Shown: positions 46,785 through 59,100 of the stretch, piece after piece | Layout of the letters: the number at the start of each line of letters is the position of its first letter | Numbering within the stretch: position 1 is the stretch's first letter | From: Vanilla planifolia | Lineage: Eukaryota > Streptophyta > Magnoliopsida > Asparagales > Orchidaceae | Direction: 5' to 3' | Length of the DNA stretch: 64,000 bases | NCBI GenBank assembly: GCA_023846275.1 | Contig: CM043872.1 | Coordinates: forward strand, 29,812,670-29,876,669 | Program-made: the position numbers and the translations under genes | Notes under the pieces: generated by a model | Seen by the model: only the letters and a program-made list of their open reading frames with translations | Database searches by the model: none | What the model was told of the DNA's origin: nothing

Positions 46785-49700
46785 TGTTGATGAGAAAAAT
46801 GGGTTTGAAAAACTTCAACAAAAACTTAGGGCCACGACATGAAAGCCTGAATGGACAAAAATCCCAAATATTTTTGGCAGAATCGATGGGTTGGCTGGAT
46901 GAGCTCAGAATCTGCATGGGTCGGTGCAGGTCAGCTTGGCCGGGCATGAGTTGGCGTGGGCTGGGGCGGGTCGGCTCAAGAGGGCACGAGTTGACTTGGG
47001 TATGCACGGGTCTGTGCGGGTCGATGAGGATCGACATCGGTTGGAGCGGGTTAGTGTGGGTCAATGCGGGTCAGCACAGGTGTGTGGGTCTATTTGTTTG
47101 ATGTAGAAAGTTTTTTAGAAAGCTGTGTTCAAATGCAGCTTTAAATTCTTAATATCACCTGGTTGCTGACGCTAGGGAAGATGGAGGTCTTACTCCTGCA
47201 AAGAAAAAAATAATAAGGGTGTTTGACTGCTCGATGAGCAACAAAGACGCCGGATTGGTGGCAGGTAGAAGAAATTGGCGAGGGTTCTAGTGAAGTTGGG
47301 ATTGCGAACAGAGGAAGACAAAGCTCACTCGTCTTGTGATAGGTCTCCGGTGATTACTGCGAAGGTTTTGACCACATTGGAGGGGCTTCCCGAAGCTATT
47401 TTCTTCTTCTGCTTCTTTTCCCTCTCTCTGCTTTTGCTTCCTTCGACCCCCTTTGCAGTCGGCGGTAGGGAGATTTATAACGGTGTTACAAGACCACATT
47501 GGATTTTCTCTTCCTTCTTTTAATCCAACATGATGGCTTTCCTAGGTATTTCGACGAATTGCGATTGGTTATCAACATTATATTTTTTTTCTTTTTTGGT
47601 GACTTTGCTTGCATCTTTATTTGGTCTCCTAACTCTTTGTACCATCATTTATGTTATAATGAATAGTTGTCTGTAATCTTTATAAAACATCAAGTTGTCA
47701 TTTTTTAAAGGGCGTTCTAAAACAAAGATATATCAATGGTATTGTAATCCATCAAGAATTTAAAGCATGGGAAAATAATGATCAAACTTTTGTTAAAGTA
47801 ATGAAGGGATAGGATGCAAAATCAGTTTTTCTTGAGGTTTTCGTGCTACCAATAATTGTTGGAAGAGAGAGAAAGGTGTAGGCTGTGCTTCTTAAATCTG
47901 TCATGTAACGCAATCAAAACGAGAGGAAAGAGAGAAGGCAAAAGTATGCTTTACTAAGCCTTCTTGTGGTAAAGCAACGATGAAAGAAGAGAAGAAGTCT
48001 AAACATTGTTTCTCGTATCTTTCATGCAAGAGTTATGAGAAAAATAAGGGGTAGAAGTCATCTCTCTCAATATTTTTCGATATCTTGGTGGCAAAAAAGG
48101 CATTAAGAATACGCTAGTCAAGCTTTAAGTTATGCTAGAATTTTCAGTAGACTTGGTAAGTGATCCTTAGTCATGTCGATTAAGAGAACAGAAAATGAGA
48201 GAATAAATTTTGCTAACTCATATTTTTGGTATCTTTATCTTTAGGGGTAAAATATTTTCAAGTGGTCCTTACTTGGGAGTTCTTTGCATGAGACTACTTT
48301 CATTCAGTGATGACAAACAAATCTCAATAAGGGCATTGCCTATCTTTTAGTGTCAACTGAAGAGTTTGATTATCTTTCTTGGTTCTTTTGACGATACTTG
48401 GTCTTGCAAGAGAATTTCATTGTCCCAATTATTTCCCAACAGTGGTTTCGACTTGTGATATAATCCATCTTTTTTAATGACTGTTGAAATTTCTTCCAGA
48501 TGTACACTTAAAGAAGTATTGAAATATTGAGAATGGTATTCTTGTCGATCTTTGGGGACCCTCCGAGGTAATCTTTGTCACCTCGTGGCCTTTTCTATCT
48601 TTGATCGAGGGGCCTTGGAGGTAACAATGTCTTCTCTTCTAATCTGTCAGATGAAGCTAAAAAGAATTCCCCATTGATGAAACAAGTAGTTATGTTGAAG
48701 ATTTCTTATAACGATTTTGATGGGCACCTTACCAAATGTTTTTGGAAATCTCTCAGTTGAAGAGATCTAATGAGGGTTGCTCAGGCAAGTTGAGAGTTTT
48801 AATCAATCTCTTTAAGAACTTTTCTGAAACATTAGTAGTAGGCTCGAAGTGGTTCTGATTGATGTTTCTTTAAATCAAGAAGAGATTTAAAAACCTTTGT
48901 ATGTCTGATACAACTAACGAAGGAGGATAAGAATAACCTTTTACGTGGTCAAATAAGAAAATTGACGTAATAGGCAATTTTTAGAACTATGCTGAAGCTA
49001 TATTTTTAAGATAGAAAATTTTGTATCAGATAGCCCGAGTCATAACATATAAATAAGCAATTATCTCAAATTCTCTTAAGAAAACATAAGAGTTTGAATT
49101 GTCATATTAGAAGGTGGAGTTAGATAATTAAAGTTTAAGAGGTAAAAGAGTGAAATAGATCTCTTCAGTAAAAGGGGAATCTCTTCGATAATATTTGGGT
49201 TATATCCATATTGTCAAAATAGGTGAGGCTCATCATTAGGGGGACATAGGTTTTTCTGATAAAAAATAGGAGCTTGTCGCATTACAAGACCGAATTGAGA
49301 ATAAAAAAGAGTTTTTGTTTGGTATGAATTGGAGTGTCTTGGGTCATATGGTATTGATAACTTGGTAAGATGCTTTCTGAAGAGGTGTGTACTAGAAGGT
49401 TTTTTGAAATAGGTGTAATATAATGAGGTTCAGATGTTATAGATAAGGTCTCAAGTGGTTTTTTATTGGAAAAATATATTTAATATATTTGGTAAACTTT
49501 TTCTTGATAAGATGGCCAAACTTGTTTTAATTTTTTCTCTTATAAGGGAATAATGGAAAGAAATCTTGTGAAGTGCTCCATTTACCATTTTAATAAACAA
49601 AAATAATTACCAATAGGCGACTGAAGAGGTTATGAAATTTGTAGAGCTTGAGGTGGAGGTGTAAAGATCTCCACTACCTCTTGGTTGTGATCGTCAAATA

Positions 49701-50925
49701 CTTACTTTCTAGGAATAAATGTAGCTTCCTCTTGATTTTCTATTTTAGCTTTCTTGTTTCTTCTTACAGACGGCTCCAAAAAATATTAATGCGAAAAATG
49801 GATTTGGAGAATTTAAACAAAACCTTCGGACAACGACGACGAAGCCCGAATGGATAAAAATCTCAAATTTGTTTAGGAGAAGATTGGAGCACACCTTTAA
49901 GGCGGGTTGATACTATATGACAAAATTTTAAAGAGGTATTGATTTGCGAGTATGTGGTACTATTGAAGGATGCTCGGTGATGTAAAAAGCAACGTGGTTA
50001 ACGTTGAGATGGTGCGGTAGGATGTAAAAAAGCAACGACTTGGCCTGGATTGGTGGCGACTCGGTCAGGATTGGTAGCAGTTTAGTTGGAATAGGAAGCA
50101 ACTTGGCTAGGATAGGCGGCGACTCAACTAGAATCGGCGGCGACTCGACCAGGATCGATGGAAAATCGGCCATGATTGGTGTAGAATCGACAGGAATAGG
50201 TAACAAAGTGGCATGGGTGGCGGTGAGCCGGTCGGGAGTGTCGATGGATCATCTGGATGAGCTTGACGCTGGTTGGCTCGGCTAGGCATGAGTTAGTGTG
50301 GGTTGGCATGAGTCGGCTCAGGTGGGCACGAGCTAACTCGAGTATGCACGGGTTGGCTCAGGTCAACACAGGTGTGTAGGTCAACGCGAATCGGTGCTGG
50401 TCGACGTAGATCAATTTGTATGATGCAGGCCATTTTTTAGAAAGCTGCGTTCAAACACAGTTTTAAATCTCTAATATCACTTTGTTGTCGATGCTCAGGA
50501 AGACAAGGGTTTTACTCCTGCAAAGGGAAAAATAATGGTGAGGGTGTTCGACAACTCAGTGAGTAACGAAGATGCTAGATTTGCGGCAAAGAAGAATAAA
50601 TCGGCCAGGGTTTTAGCAAAGTTGGGATTGCAAGCAGAGGAAGACGAAGCTCGCCTGTCTTGTGATCGGCCTTCGACTACGATTGTGAAGGTTTCGATCG
50701 TGTTGAAGGGGCTTCCCCAAGCTATTTCCTTCTTCTACTCCTCCCTCTCTCTACTTCTACTTCCGTCAACCCCCTTTGCAATCAGTGGGAAGGGGATTTT
50801 TTACGGTGCTCGACAAATGGCGCCAAGACTACATCGGATTTCTTCTTCCATTCTTTTAATCCAACATGATGGATTTCCCAGGGATTTTGGCGAAGTGCGG
50901 TAGGTCATCCATACTATATTTTTTT
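46785..50925 (+). mobile_element. LTR-flanked element without recognisable genes (fossil, probably non-autonomous)
   Basis: Direct repeats at about 46785-47590 and 49784-50920 flank 2.2 kb. Shared stretches include GAAAAATGG near the start, TTTTTTAGAAAGCTG, TTTTACTCCTGCAAAG (TCTTACTCCTGCAAAG on the left), GTTGGGATTGC, CGACCCCCTTT/CAACCCCCTTT and TTTTAATCCAACATGATGG. The inner 2.2 kb shows no gag or pol on either strand. The right repeat is about 0.33 kb longer and holds a 21-bp minisatellite. Identity by eye is roughly three quarters to four fifths, so it is old; it looks broken or non-autonomous. Confidence 0.6.
50034..50222. repeat. 21-bp minisatellite inside the right LTR-like repeat
   Basis: About nine imperfect 21-bp units of the type GGCGACTCGACCAGGATCGAT run head to tail. 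Because the unit is a multiple of three, both strands read as seven-residue repeats; this is not evidence of a protein. The left LTR-like repeat lacks this array. Confidence 0.9.
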
Positions 50926-53759
50926 TTTCTTGTTCGAGGGCCCCGAAGACATTCCATCTAGTTCTCTCTTGAAGATAATTACAGTTGAGCAGGGAAACTC
51001 CCTTGTAGGCACAGTTTCTAATGATGAAATTAAAAGTGCTGCAATGTTAATAGGGAAGAACAAAGCACCAAGTATGGATGGTATCTCAGCTAAGTTTATT
51101 ACAGGTTATTGGCACATCACACATTTGGATATCTTTGCTGCAGTTAAGCAATTTTTTATTGACTCAGACATGCCCAAGCAGTGGAAGGATACATTGGTTG
51201 TGTTGGTTCCGAAAATTCAGGGTGCCAACAAACCGGATCAATTCAGACCCATCAGCCTTTGTAATGTTATATACACAATTGTTGCTAAAATTCTTGTGAA
51301 AAGACTTAAGAGAGTTCTCTCAATTATTATGGCAAATGAGCAGAGGGCTTTTGTTCCAAGTCGCAGCATCTCAGACAATGTTTTTCTGGCTCAGGAAGTG
51401 GCAGCACGAATGCACGCTTCGACATCTAAAGTTAGTCTCATGACATTGAAATTGGATATAGTTCAGGCATATCACAAAGTTAATTGGAAATTTGTCACTG
51501 ATATTTTGAAATGGCTCCACTTCCCCATCAGATGGTATCAGTAAGTAGAAGCTTGTATTAGGAACCCTAGATTTGGCATCCTTTTGAATGGGGCGCGTCT
51601 ATCATGGATTGAAGCATCCAGAGGCCTAAGACAGGGATGACCTCTATCCCCATATTTGTTTGCTATTATTTCTAATTATTTATTATGGCTTATACATCAA
51701 CAAGTGGAGCAGGACTCAAACATTGGGATTGAGATTACTCCTAATTCTCCTTTTATTAACCTTCTTTATGCGGATGATGTGATGATTTATGCCCCTCTTA
51801 TATGTGCTACAGCAAAATCTGTCAGGAAAACATTAAAGCTCTATGAGAATCATTTAGGCCAGTCTATCAATATCACGAAGTCAAGAGTTCTATTTAGCAA
51901 AGGGCTGAGGTCAAAGCATAGAAAAATGATTACTGGCAAGCTACATTTGCATCAAGCTTCCAATATGAAATACTTGGGCATTCCAATTTCAGCAACGAAA
52001 CTATAAGCAAGGATTTCAACCATATAATAGACAAAGTGCATAAATCTATGGCAAAATAGAGAGTGAGACTACTCTCACTCACTGGAACAATCACTATAAT
52101 TAATTCAATATTTTTGTCTATTTTTGCTTACTATTTGAGACATTGCTTGATGTTAAGTAGAGTTATTAATAAATTAGAGAAGGCTATGCACAATTTTTTA
52201 TGGATTGGGGATGCTGCATAGAGGTCCATTCACTATGTTAATTGGGAGTTGGCTACCTAACCGAAAGAGTTGGGTGTATTGGGTATTCGCAACTTGTTAA
52301 GGTGGCAGATTGCTCTTATTGCCAAGCATTGCAAACGGTTGCAAGTGAGGATGATTGGTGAGTTCAAATATTTCGTAAAAAATATTTCACGCAGCCAACA
52401 AGATAAAAATCCCATGTGGGGCTTCACATATCTGCAAGCTTATGGATCTAGCATTGGAGTAGACACAACAAAACTTAGTATGACGACTTGTAAATGGTAA
52501 AAAAAACATCCTTTCTTAATGGTAATTGGATAGCTTTCCTCCCCCTAAGTAGGTGGCTGACCTACATTAATTTGCAAGCGCTGCAACCCAAGTGGGTCGA
52601 CTGTGTTGTTGATTGCTATGGTTTGTGGAATATCAGGAATGAATATCAGGAATTTATAAAATTATTTTGGGGAAGAACTTATTGATCATATTACACATCT
52701 ACCTTGGGTTAACCAGGAGGATAAGGATTGTCTTTATTTTGTTGAATCTAAAGGCAAAGTGATTAATGTCAGATTTATTTACTATAATCTCTCCTTGGAG
52801 CAGCATTTTACTCTCAAGGACATAGCTTAGGTTTGGAATATTAAGCTACAACCAAGAATTGCGCTCTTTATGTGGCGCTTCCTTAATGATACTCTCCCCA
52901 CTGCTACATGGTTGCTTTCACTCAAATTTGGGGACAATACTTGCTGTCATTTGGGTTGTTTGGAATAAGAATCCATAGACCACTGCTTTTGGAATTGCTG
53001 CAAGGCCAAAGAACTTTGGAATTCAAGAGAAACAAAGTTTATACTCACGAATGAAAGGGCTACTCTATTGAAGTTTACAGATTTACAGTAGGTGTTGGGG
53101 TGGATGAAGTGCAACATTAATTGCAGGAAAAATCAAGAAATAATGAAGTTTATGGCTGTTGTTTTGTTCTTCTTATGGTTTAATAGGAATAAAAGGAAAC
53201 ATGATGAAAATTTGCTCAATCTAAAAGCTTTGCATTACCATATTACTGCTATTATCTCTCCTATTGCTGCAGGCTCCAGCTTTTCCAGTTTGCCCTTCAG
53301 GAATCCAATCAGCCCCATGGGCCTCTCGATAAAGCTACAATGGACTCCTCCCACGGACTGGATAAAATGCAACTATGATGTGGCGTTGGCTATGAATTTA
53401 GCGGCTGCTATTGTCCTAATTGTGAGAGATTACATGGGTATGCCTCTCAAATTCATGGGGAGGAAAGTCATTTCAACCTCTTTGTCTGCAGTGGAAACTA
53501 TAGCAATTTTATATGTCTTGGAATACTTGAGCTGCCACTATCCAAATGCTGCTGCAATTAACCTGGAATCGGACTCCAATGATGTGGTTATGAAGCTCAA
53601 TAGGGTTATTCACGCACATTCTTATGCTCCCCATCCTTTCTACTCTGTTTACCAATGCTATCAACTATGCTCGTCAACTGAATGCATTTAGAATCACGGA
53701 TGTGCTGCGGGAAAAGAACGCTATTGCACATTGGATTGCACATGAAGCCTTGTATTTTG
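50926..53759 (+). mobile_element. Second L1-type LINE, truncated at both ends
   Basis: Starts abruptly inside ORF2, between the endonuclease and RT, directly after the LTR-like repeat. The RT fingers/palm frame at 50930-51544 has KAPSMDGIS, FRPISLCNVIY and PSRSISDNVFLAQE. The next frame (51656-52006) keeps an intact YADD at 51767-51778. A zinc-binding zf-RVT part (LQPRIALFMWRF, SIDHCFWNC) lies at about 52840-53040, and an RNase H-like part at about 53330-53755 (WIKCNYDVAL). Several in-frame stops separate these, for example after RWYQ (51542-51544) and at the RQG*PLSPYLF position. No poly(A) tail precedes the sequence at 53760. Inactive. Confidence 0.85.
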
Positions 53760-53910
53760 TTTATAATATCTTCTTACATTGAAGTTTGGCTAACATGAGA
53801 ATGTGTTTTATTGGTCTATTCTTTAGAAGCATGTGCTCAATTGGATGTTGTTGAGTTAATGCAGAAAATAAAAAGAATATGAGAGAAAAAAATTCAAGAA
53901 AAATAAACAA
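53760..53910 (+). repeat. Repeat B, first copy
   Basis: Matches 55911-56070. Both carry TTTATAAT, then TATTCTTTAGAAGCATGTGCTCA, TTGGATGTTGTTGAG and a purine-rich tail. It joins the LINE end directly and is followed by repeat A. It may be LINE 3' UTR or part of a duplicated block. Confidence 0.75.
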
Positions 53911-53942
53911 AAGCTCTTAATGTAAACGTCGAAAGCTGCTGT

Positions 53943-55000
53943 GGGATTTGACTTGATGATACGTGATTTGTGGGTTTATAAAAGGAGAGGCAAGCTGTTT
54001 AGAGAGTGTGGAATTTAAGAAATATAATAAATGCCCTAAAAGCCTAGCAGCCAACCCCCTCCCAACACAATCCTATTGTATCAGCAACAACCTTAGACAA
54101 GCTTGAATAACATCTCCTCGTGATCTCTTTGAGTTCTATCTAGGATTTTCGAATTACAATTTTTTTTTCCTAGTTGTGTAGCTTTTAATGTAAAGTTTGT
54201 CTCTTTTTATGTGTTGTCGTGTGTTTTTATTATTTTTCTTGGTAAGTTCCATGGGTTACCAATTTGAGGAGTCATTTTAGCAATTATCTTGAATGACCTT
54301 GTGGGTTATATTCAATTTGTTATCAGTCTTGGATTTTATTTCTAAATCCTTCTGTTTCAACACATCAGGTATCACAGTCATTACCACCAGCATAGAATAC
54401 TATAAAATTATTTTCACTGTTGTTTATAATCTAATTGTCTTTTGATATCATAATCTCTTCAAATTAAAGACAATAAATTGTTGAAAAAAATTAAGTCCAG
54501 CACAGTAGTACCATGGCATGGATATGGCCTGAATCCTGTTCCTCCAAGCATTTTGTGGCGAAAATAGAAAAATGCTGATGATATCCCTGCTCTAACAATA
54601 GTTTATGGAAATCCTCTTGCGGTATTTACTGGCCTCATCACGTTAGAACATCTTGATCTTGATTGCTTTCTTTCTTTGGTTCAGTATTGGATGGTTAACC
54701 AGATAGTCTAAGCTAAGCATCCGAACACCAGTAAACCTTCTGATTTATAAGTTGGTTTGCCCCAAGCACGTCCCATGACTATATATGGTTTTGAAAAAAA
54801 TTAGAAAACATGTGCAATCAATTTGTAAAATAACAAAATTTTAATAACTTTTGAATATGTTCTTAAACATGTTTTATCAAATAATCTTTGAAACTAAATT
54901 TGTTTGTATGTTAAAGACTTAAATAGCTGTGTTTTATAATCAATTTATAACTTTCTCTTTTAATGAGCTTATCTAACTCTACCTTGGTGTACGTACTAAC
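53943..55000 (+). repeat. Diverged direct repeat A, right copy
   Basis: Partner of 44161-46032, offset about 9.8 kb, without the 0.9 kb insertion. It has a TTTATAAAAGGAGAG TATA-like word and, near 54367, GGTATCACAGTC. No coding capacity seen. Confidence 0.8.
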
Positions 55001-55910
55001 AACTTTCAGATTCAATAAGGGGTTCCAAAATATCAACTGAGGTGGCTGGAAGAGCTAATGGACGCTATTGTAGTAAGTCCTTTATGAATATTTCTGCCTC
55101 AGATTTTAAATTAATGTTCGAATGGGATGTGGGCAAGAGCAGAGAATAGGCAATGGGTGAGATTTTGGGAGAATATATTGTATCGTTCGATCTCCTCCTT
55201 CGTTGTTTCTTGGAAAAGAAAAATCAGGACAATTATTCTTTTAGTAACATTAGAGAGAGCTTTTGTTACTCTTTGTTTCTATGATTAGTTATATTTAAGA
55301 TCTTGTTTTGTCTCATCATGACTTGCACGTTTTGTTATATGATAGTGGATTTTGCTTCCTCTTCTATGAATGTAAGCCTAAATTGTTGTTGAAAAACAAC
55401 AATTTGGTATTGTAGTACCATCTTATAACACTCTTTGTTTTCTTTTGGATCAACAATGATCCAATTCTGATATTCTAGTTTGGCTTGTATTGTGAACTTA
55501 CATATAGGAGGAACACAGGTAGTTATAGTACATCAAACTGGGTTGAGTTCCTAAACATGTAGCTGTCTTCTGTATATGATCAGGAAAGCGGCCGATGAAA
55601 GATTAGTTTGGTAAATGGAACTTGATGGATTCGGCTACAATACATGATGAAAAATGCATAGACGAGATCAATGGTTTCAGATCTCATTAAAAAAAAACAA
55701 GAAAATTCTGCAAAAGGTGAATACTTTTATTCTATTTCTTTGTTAAAGCATTTATCAAATCCTTCTTTCTTGGATTAATGCTAAGCATGTTGATAAGCAT
55801 CACACAGTTTTCCATTCTGGTGACATGTCAATGTCATCACTGTTTTGTGAAGTAGGAACCAGCGTTTCTTTTTGAGCCCCAGCCATCAAGATTCTTTTTC
55901 TCACGTCTTC
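55001..55910. other. Spacer between repeats A and B
   Basis: No gene or known element recognised. It shows no obvious counterpart right of the left A copy. Confidence 0.4.
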
Positions 55911-56070
55911 TTTATAATGTTGTCTTACGTTGAAGTGTTGCTGATATGGCCATGTAAAATTATTTTTCAGTATTATTCTTTAGAAGCATGTGCTCAGTTG
56001 GATGTTGTTGAGAAGATACAAGAAGTCAAAAGAATGAGAAAGAAAAAATTCATGAAAAAGGAAGAAAAAA
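55911..56070 (+). repeat. Repeat B, second copy
   Basis: Partner of 53760-53910. Here it stays open in one frame, including LEACAQLDVVEKIQEVKR and a Lys-rich stretch, within an 84-codon frame at 55872-56126. A TTTTTCAG precedes the open part, so a decayed exon is conceivable, but I know no matching protein. Confidence 0.6.
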
Positions 56071-56126
56071 TCGAATTTGTCATAGAAAGCTCATTCTTGA
56101 CCTCAGATCTCCACCAAACTAGCTGA

Positions 56127-59100
56127 CCAAAAGAAGAACAAAGGGAGCTTCCTTCTTTTGAGAAACAGGAGTCCTCTACAGGAAATTTTCTTCACTAAGG
56201 AGGAGCTTAACAATTGATGATGTAGCTCTTTTGGTGGTCCAAACTAGATTATTTTCTTACACACATCAAGCTTTTTAATTCAGAGAAGAAATGTAGCCCA
56301 ATGAAATTGTCAATCAATTAATGCAACCTAAATTCCCAATACAAGACAAACTCGATGCATGACTTGAATCAATAGGGAGCCTTTACTGCAAGCACCGCCT
56401 TGCATGCATGAATAACATGCATCCTTGAGTCATTGAACAATGATAGCCTCTAATATCCTTTCTTTTATTTATTTTTATGAAATATTTCTTCCTTATATGA
56501 TACTAAAAAGGCCATACATCTTTGTTGTTTGTACATATATCATATCTATGCTATTTAGTTATTTCGTAAGTTCAAACTTCGATCACGTATGTAGAAATAA
56601 ACATTACCTTATGGCTTAATGTTATGGTTTCTTGCCTATGTAACATAGTTTCCTTGCTTTTCTTCCTGTCTCTTACAGTAAACATTCATGAAGAAGATAG
56701 GATCAAAGTACTTCAGAAAAGGTTCAAGGCAATAGTGATTGCTGTGGAACAAAGCTAGCTAAGTTAGCTACCCAAGAGGGGAAGGGAAAGTGAAGATGAA
56801 GGGACTTCTAATGTTCAAATAGAAGTGGAAGAAGTGGGATGTCAGGGGGAGGATGGAGTAGCCTAAAAGCTAAGAGAATTATGACTGGACAAATCTTGGG
56901 AATAGGCATGGATAAATGGGAAGGGTGGTGGTGAGTATTGAAGAAGGGTTGATAATAATATCTTTCCTAGAGATTGGGATGATCAACAGCACTGGCTCGA
57001 TTATTAGAAGTGTGTTAGAGAAGGAGAGAAGGATGTCACCACCTAGACATAGGGAAGAACAAGGTGGCAAAATGAGAGAGGATGAGGTCTGCAAGAGGCA
57101 AGGGGGGTTAAGTGGTGGAAGGACAAGGAGGTTGATAATGGTGACAACATCAAGGCTTAAGAGGATGACCTCAAAGAATTTGAAGGACAAGCTCGAGGTA
57201 GGCATGCTCAAGGGTGAGTGTAGCAAACGAAAGATACTTCAATAAAGGCTAAAAACAAATGAGCTTGAGGATTGTGCGTGACATCCTTGGCACAAAAAGT
57301 GAGGACAACAAGCTCAAGAATAGTGAACAACGAGGTCTATAACATATGATATAGTTTGTAGGAGTGTTATAATTACAACTTTTGAAACCAATAAGTTTTA
57401 TAATTAATAAATAAGAGGATAATTATAAACTATTAGCTTACCCACAAGTAGAACTTGTAGTATTAAATCTAGATTCTTTTTACAATATTTATATCCTTTT
57501 AATTTTAGAAAAAAAACTAGTTCAACTATAAAAAAAATTGTAATTTGTCTAATACATGCTAAAACTAATTAATGAGACACCAATCAAATTTGCATGCATA
57601 GTATAGGTGTCATCTTTTGATATGACGTAACCATTTTTTTAACATGATTTAATAGACACTGGTAGCCATCTATGATAGCCCAAGCTATATAATATGGAGC
57701 ATATAGATATTATCTTATTTTTTTTATTTTACAAGTAATCTACAAACTATATGATAGGGAAAAAAATAAAAACCTTAGTACTTACACACCAATTAGTGTT
57801 AACATCAATTTTAGTTCCAAAGTATTAGAGACCTTACATAACAAGTACGAAAAATGTAATATGGTATAACTTTCGTTTGATAACTAGATCTCATTTGTGA
57901 CATATTTTTGTGTAATTTTTTCTTTAATAGAAATAATGCATCTAGGAGAAACTCATTATGATTCGTACACTCATATCACAAACACTATATGGCTTATTTT
58001 TTAATAATTTTTTAAAATAAAAATATTAATTTTTATGTCTTATATACTAAATAACACATGTATCAGTTGTTATTCTTAGATTATTAGAACTAAAATGGTT
58101 AAACTTTAGTAATTAATAAAGCAAAGTGATAGTAGCTGGATAAAAAGTTGTAATGGTGTGAAACCTTTGAGATACCACGAGTTGTTAGATTAGATTCTTC
58201 AGATTTTGGCAAGCACGAAGCATAATGCTTCAATTTCTAAGTGATATAACACAGCTTGGGTGACTTTTACATGTGCCAATCATGTCAATCTAAAGCAGAT
58301 CTAAATGGGAGGCCAGTACCTATCCATGATAATTATTTTTCCCTACGAATTTTCTGCCGCTGGCTGGTTTTAGGAGACATGGAACGTCAAATAATTAAAA
58401 GATGAAAGACGTCTTCTTTTCTTAAGAGAGCGTAATCATGGGAACTGCTATGGGAGAATTAAGCTCTGTTTGATAACAGCTTATGAGTTGCATGGTTTTA
58501 GTATGATCACTGTAGCGAGAACAAGGGGAAGTGTTTTTTGCTTGTTCATCTGTTCAAATAATGGATAATTCTGTCTAAAGTTTAAAGTTTTGTCCTAAAC
58601 TTCCAGTTTTAAGATGCGCACGAGCTTCTTTTTTGAGTATATGTGGTTATTGCCAATAAACAAACAATGGTTCTAAATACTGTATGCCTGAAACACCAAT
58701 TTTTCTTTCACTTGACATTAGATCCAAAAGTGAAGCAGATTCCCTGTCCTCTTCATGGTATGTGACCTCTACAATAATGTATAATAGTCTTTGTTGTCTT
58801 CTTCACTTGTGTTTTTCCAATACGGGTGATATGTGGGGTTTGTGGTCCTGTAGACTTGCTTCCCAAGTGGCATGCTCATCTCTCTATGAAGTCATGAACC
58901 CTGTGTTCTTTGTATGTTTTGTACCTGCTAAAATTAGCTAGCAACCCTTACTGTGGCTGATGCTAGCGTTTAAACATTGTTGGCTGGTCCTGATTCAATA
59001 TCCAGTTCTTCTTTTTACTTGTTCACTATTTGACAGTGCATTACTCAGCAAAAGAGCACTAAAAGGTCTTCGGAGTGGGTAGGTCCACTTAGTATTACTA

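Noticed and set aside
46772-47106. Plus-strand frames with Gly/Trp/Leu/Arg repeats
   Set aside because: They come from degenerate GGGTCGG-type repeats in the LTR-like sequence, with no conserved protein.
50034-50222. CRISPR-like array
   Set aside because: Units are contiguous with no spacers, imperfect, and the genome is a plant nucleus.
49928-50285. Seven-residue-repeat proteins on both strands
   Set aside because: Direct product of a 21-bp minisatellite; both strands open, no start context or homologue.
55872-56126. 84-codon frame with Lys-rich end as a real exon
   Set aside because: It overlaps a repeat whose other copy is disrupted, and I know no matching protein; kept only as a repeat.
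56916-57245. 109-codon Arg/Lys/Gly-rich frame
   Set aside because: Purine-rich DNA; antisense frame also open; no recognisable domain or exon signals.
58684-58941. 85-codon frame
   Set aside because: No homology recognised, no composition shift from surrounding noncoding DNA.
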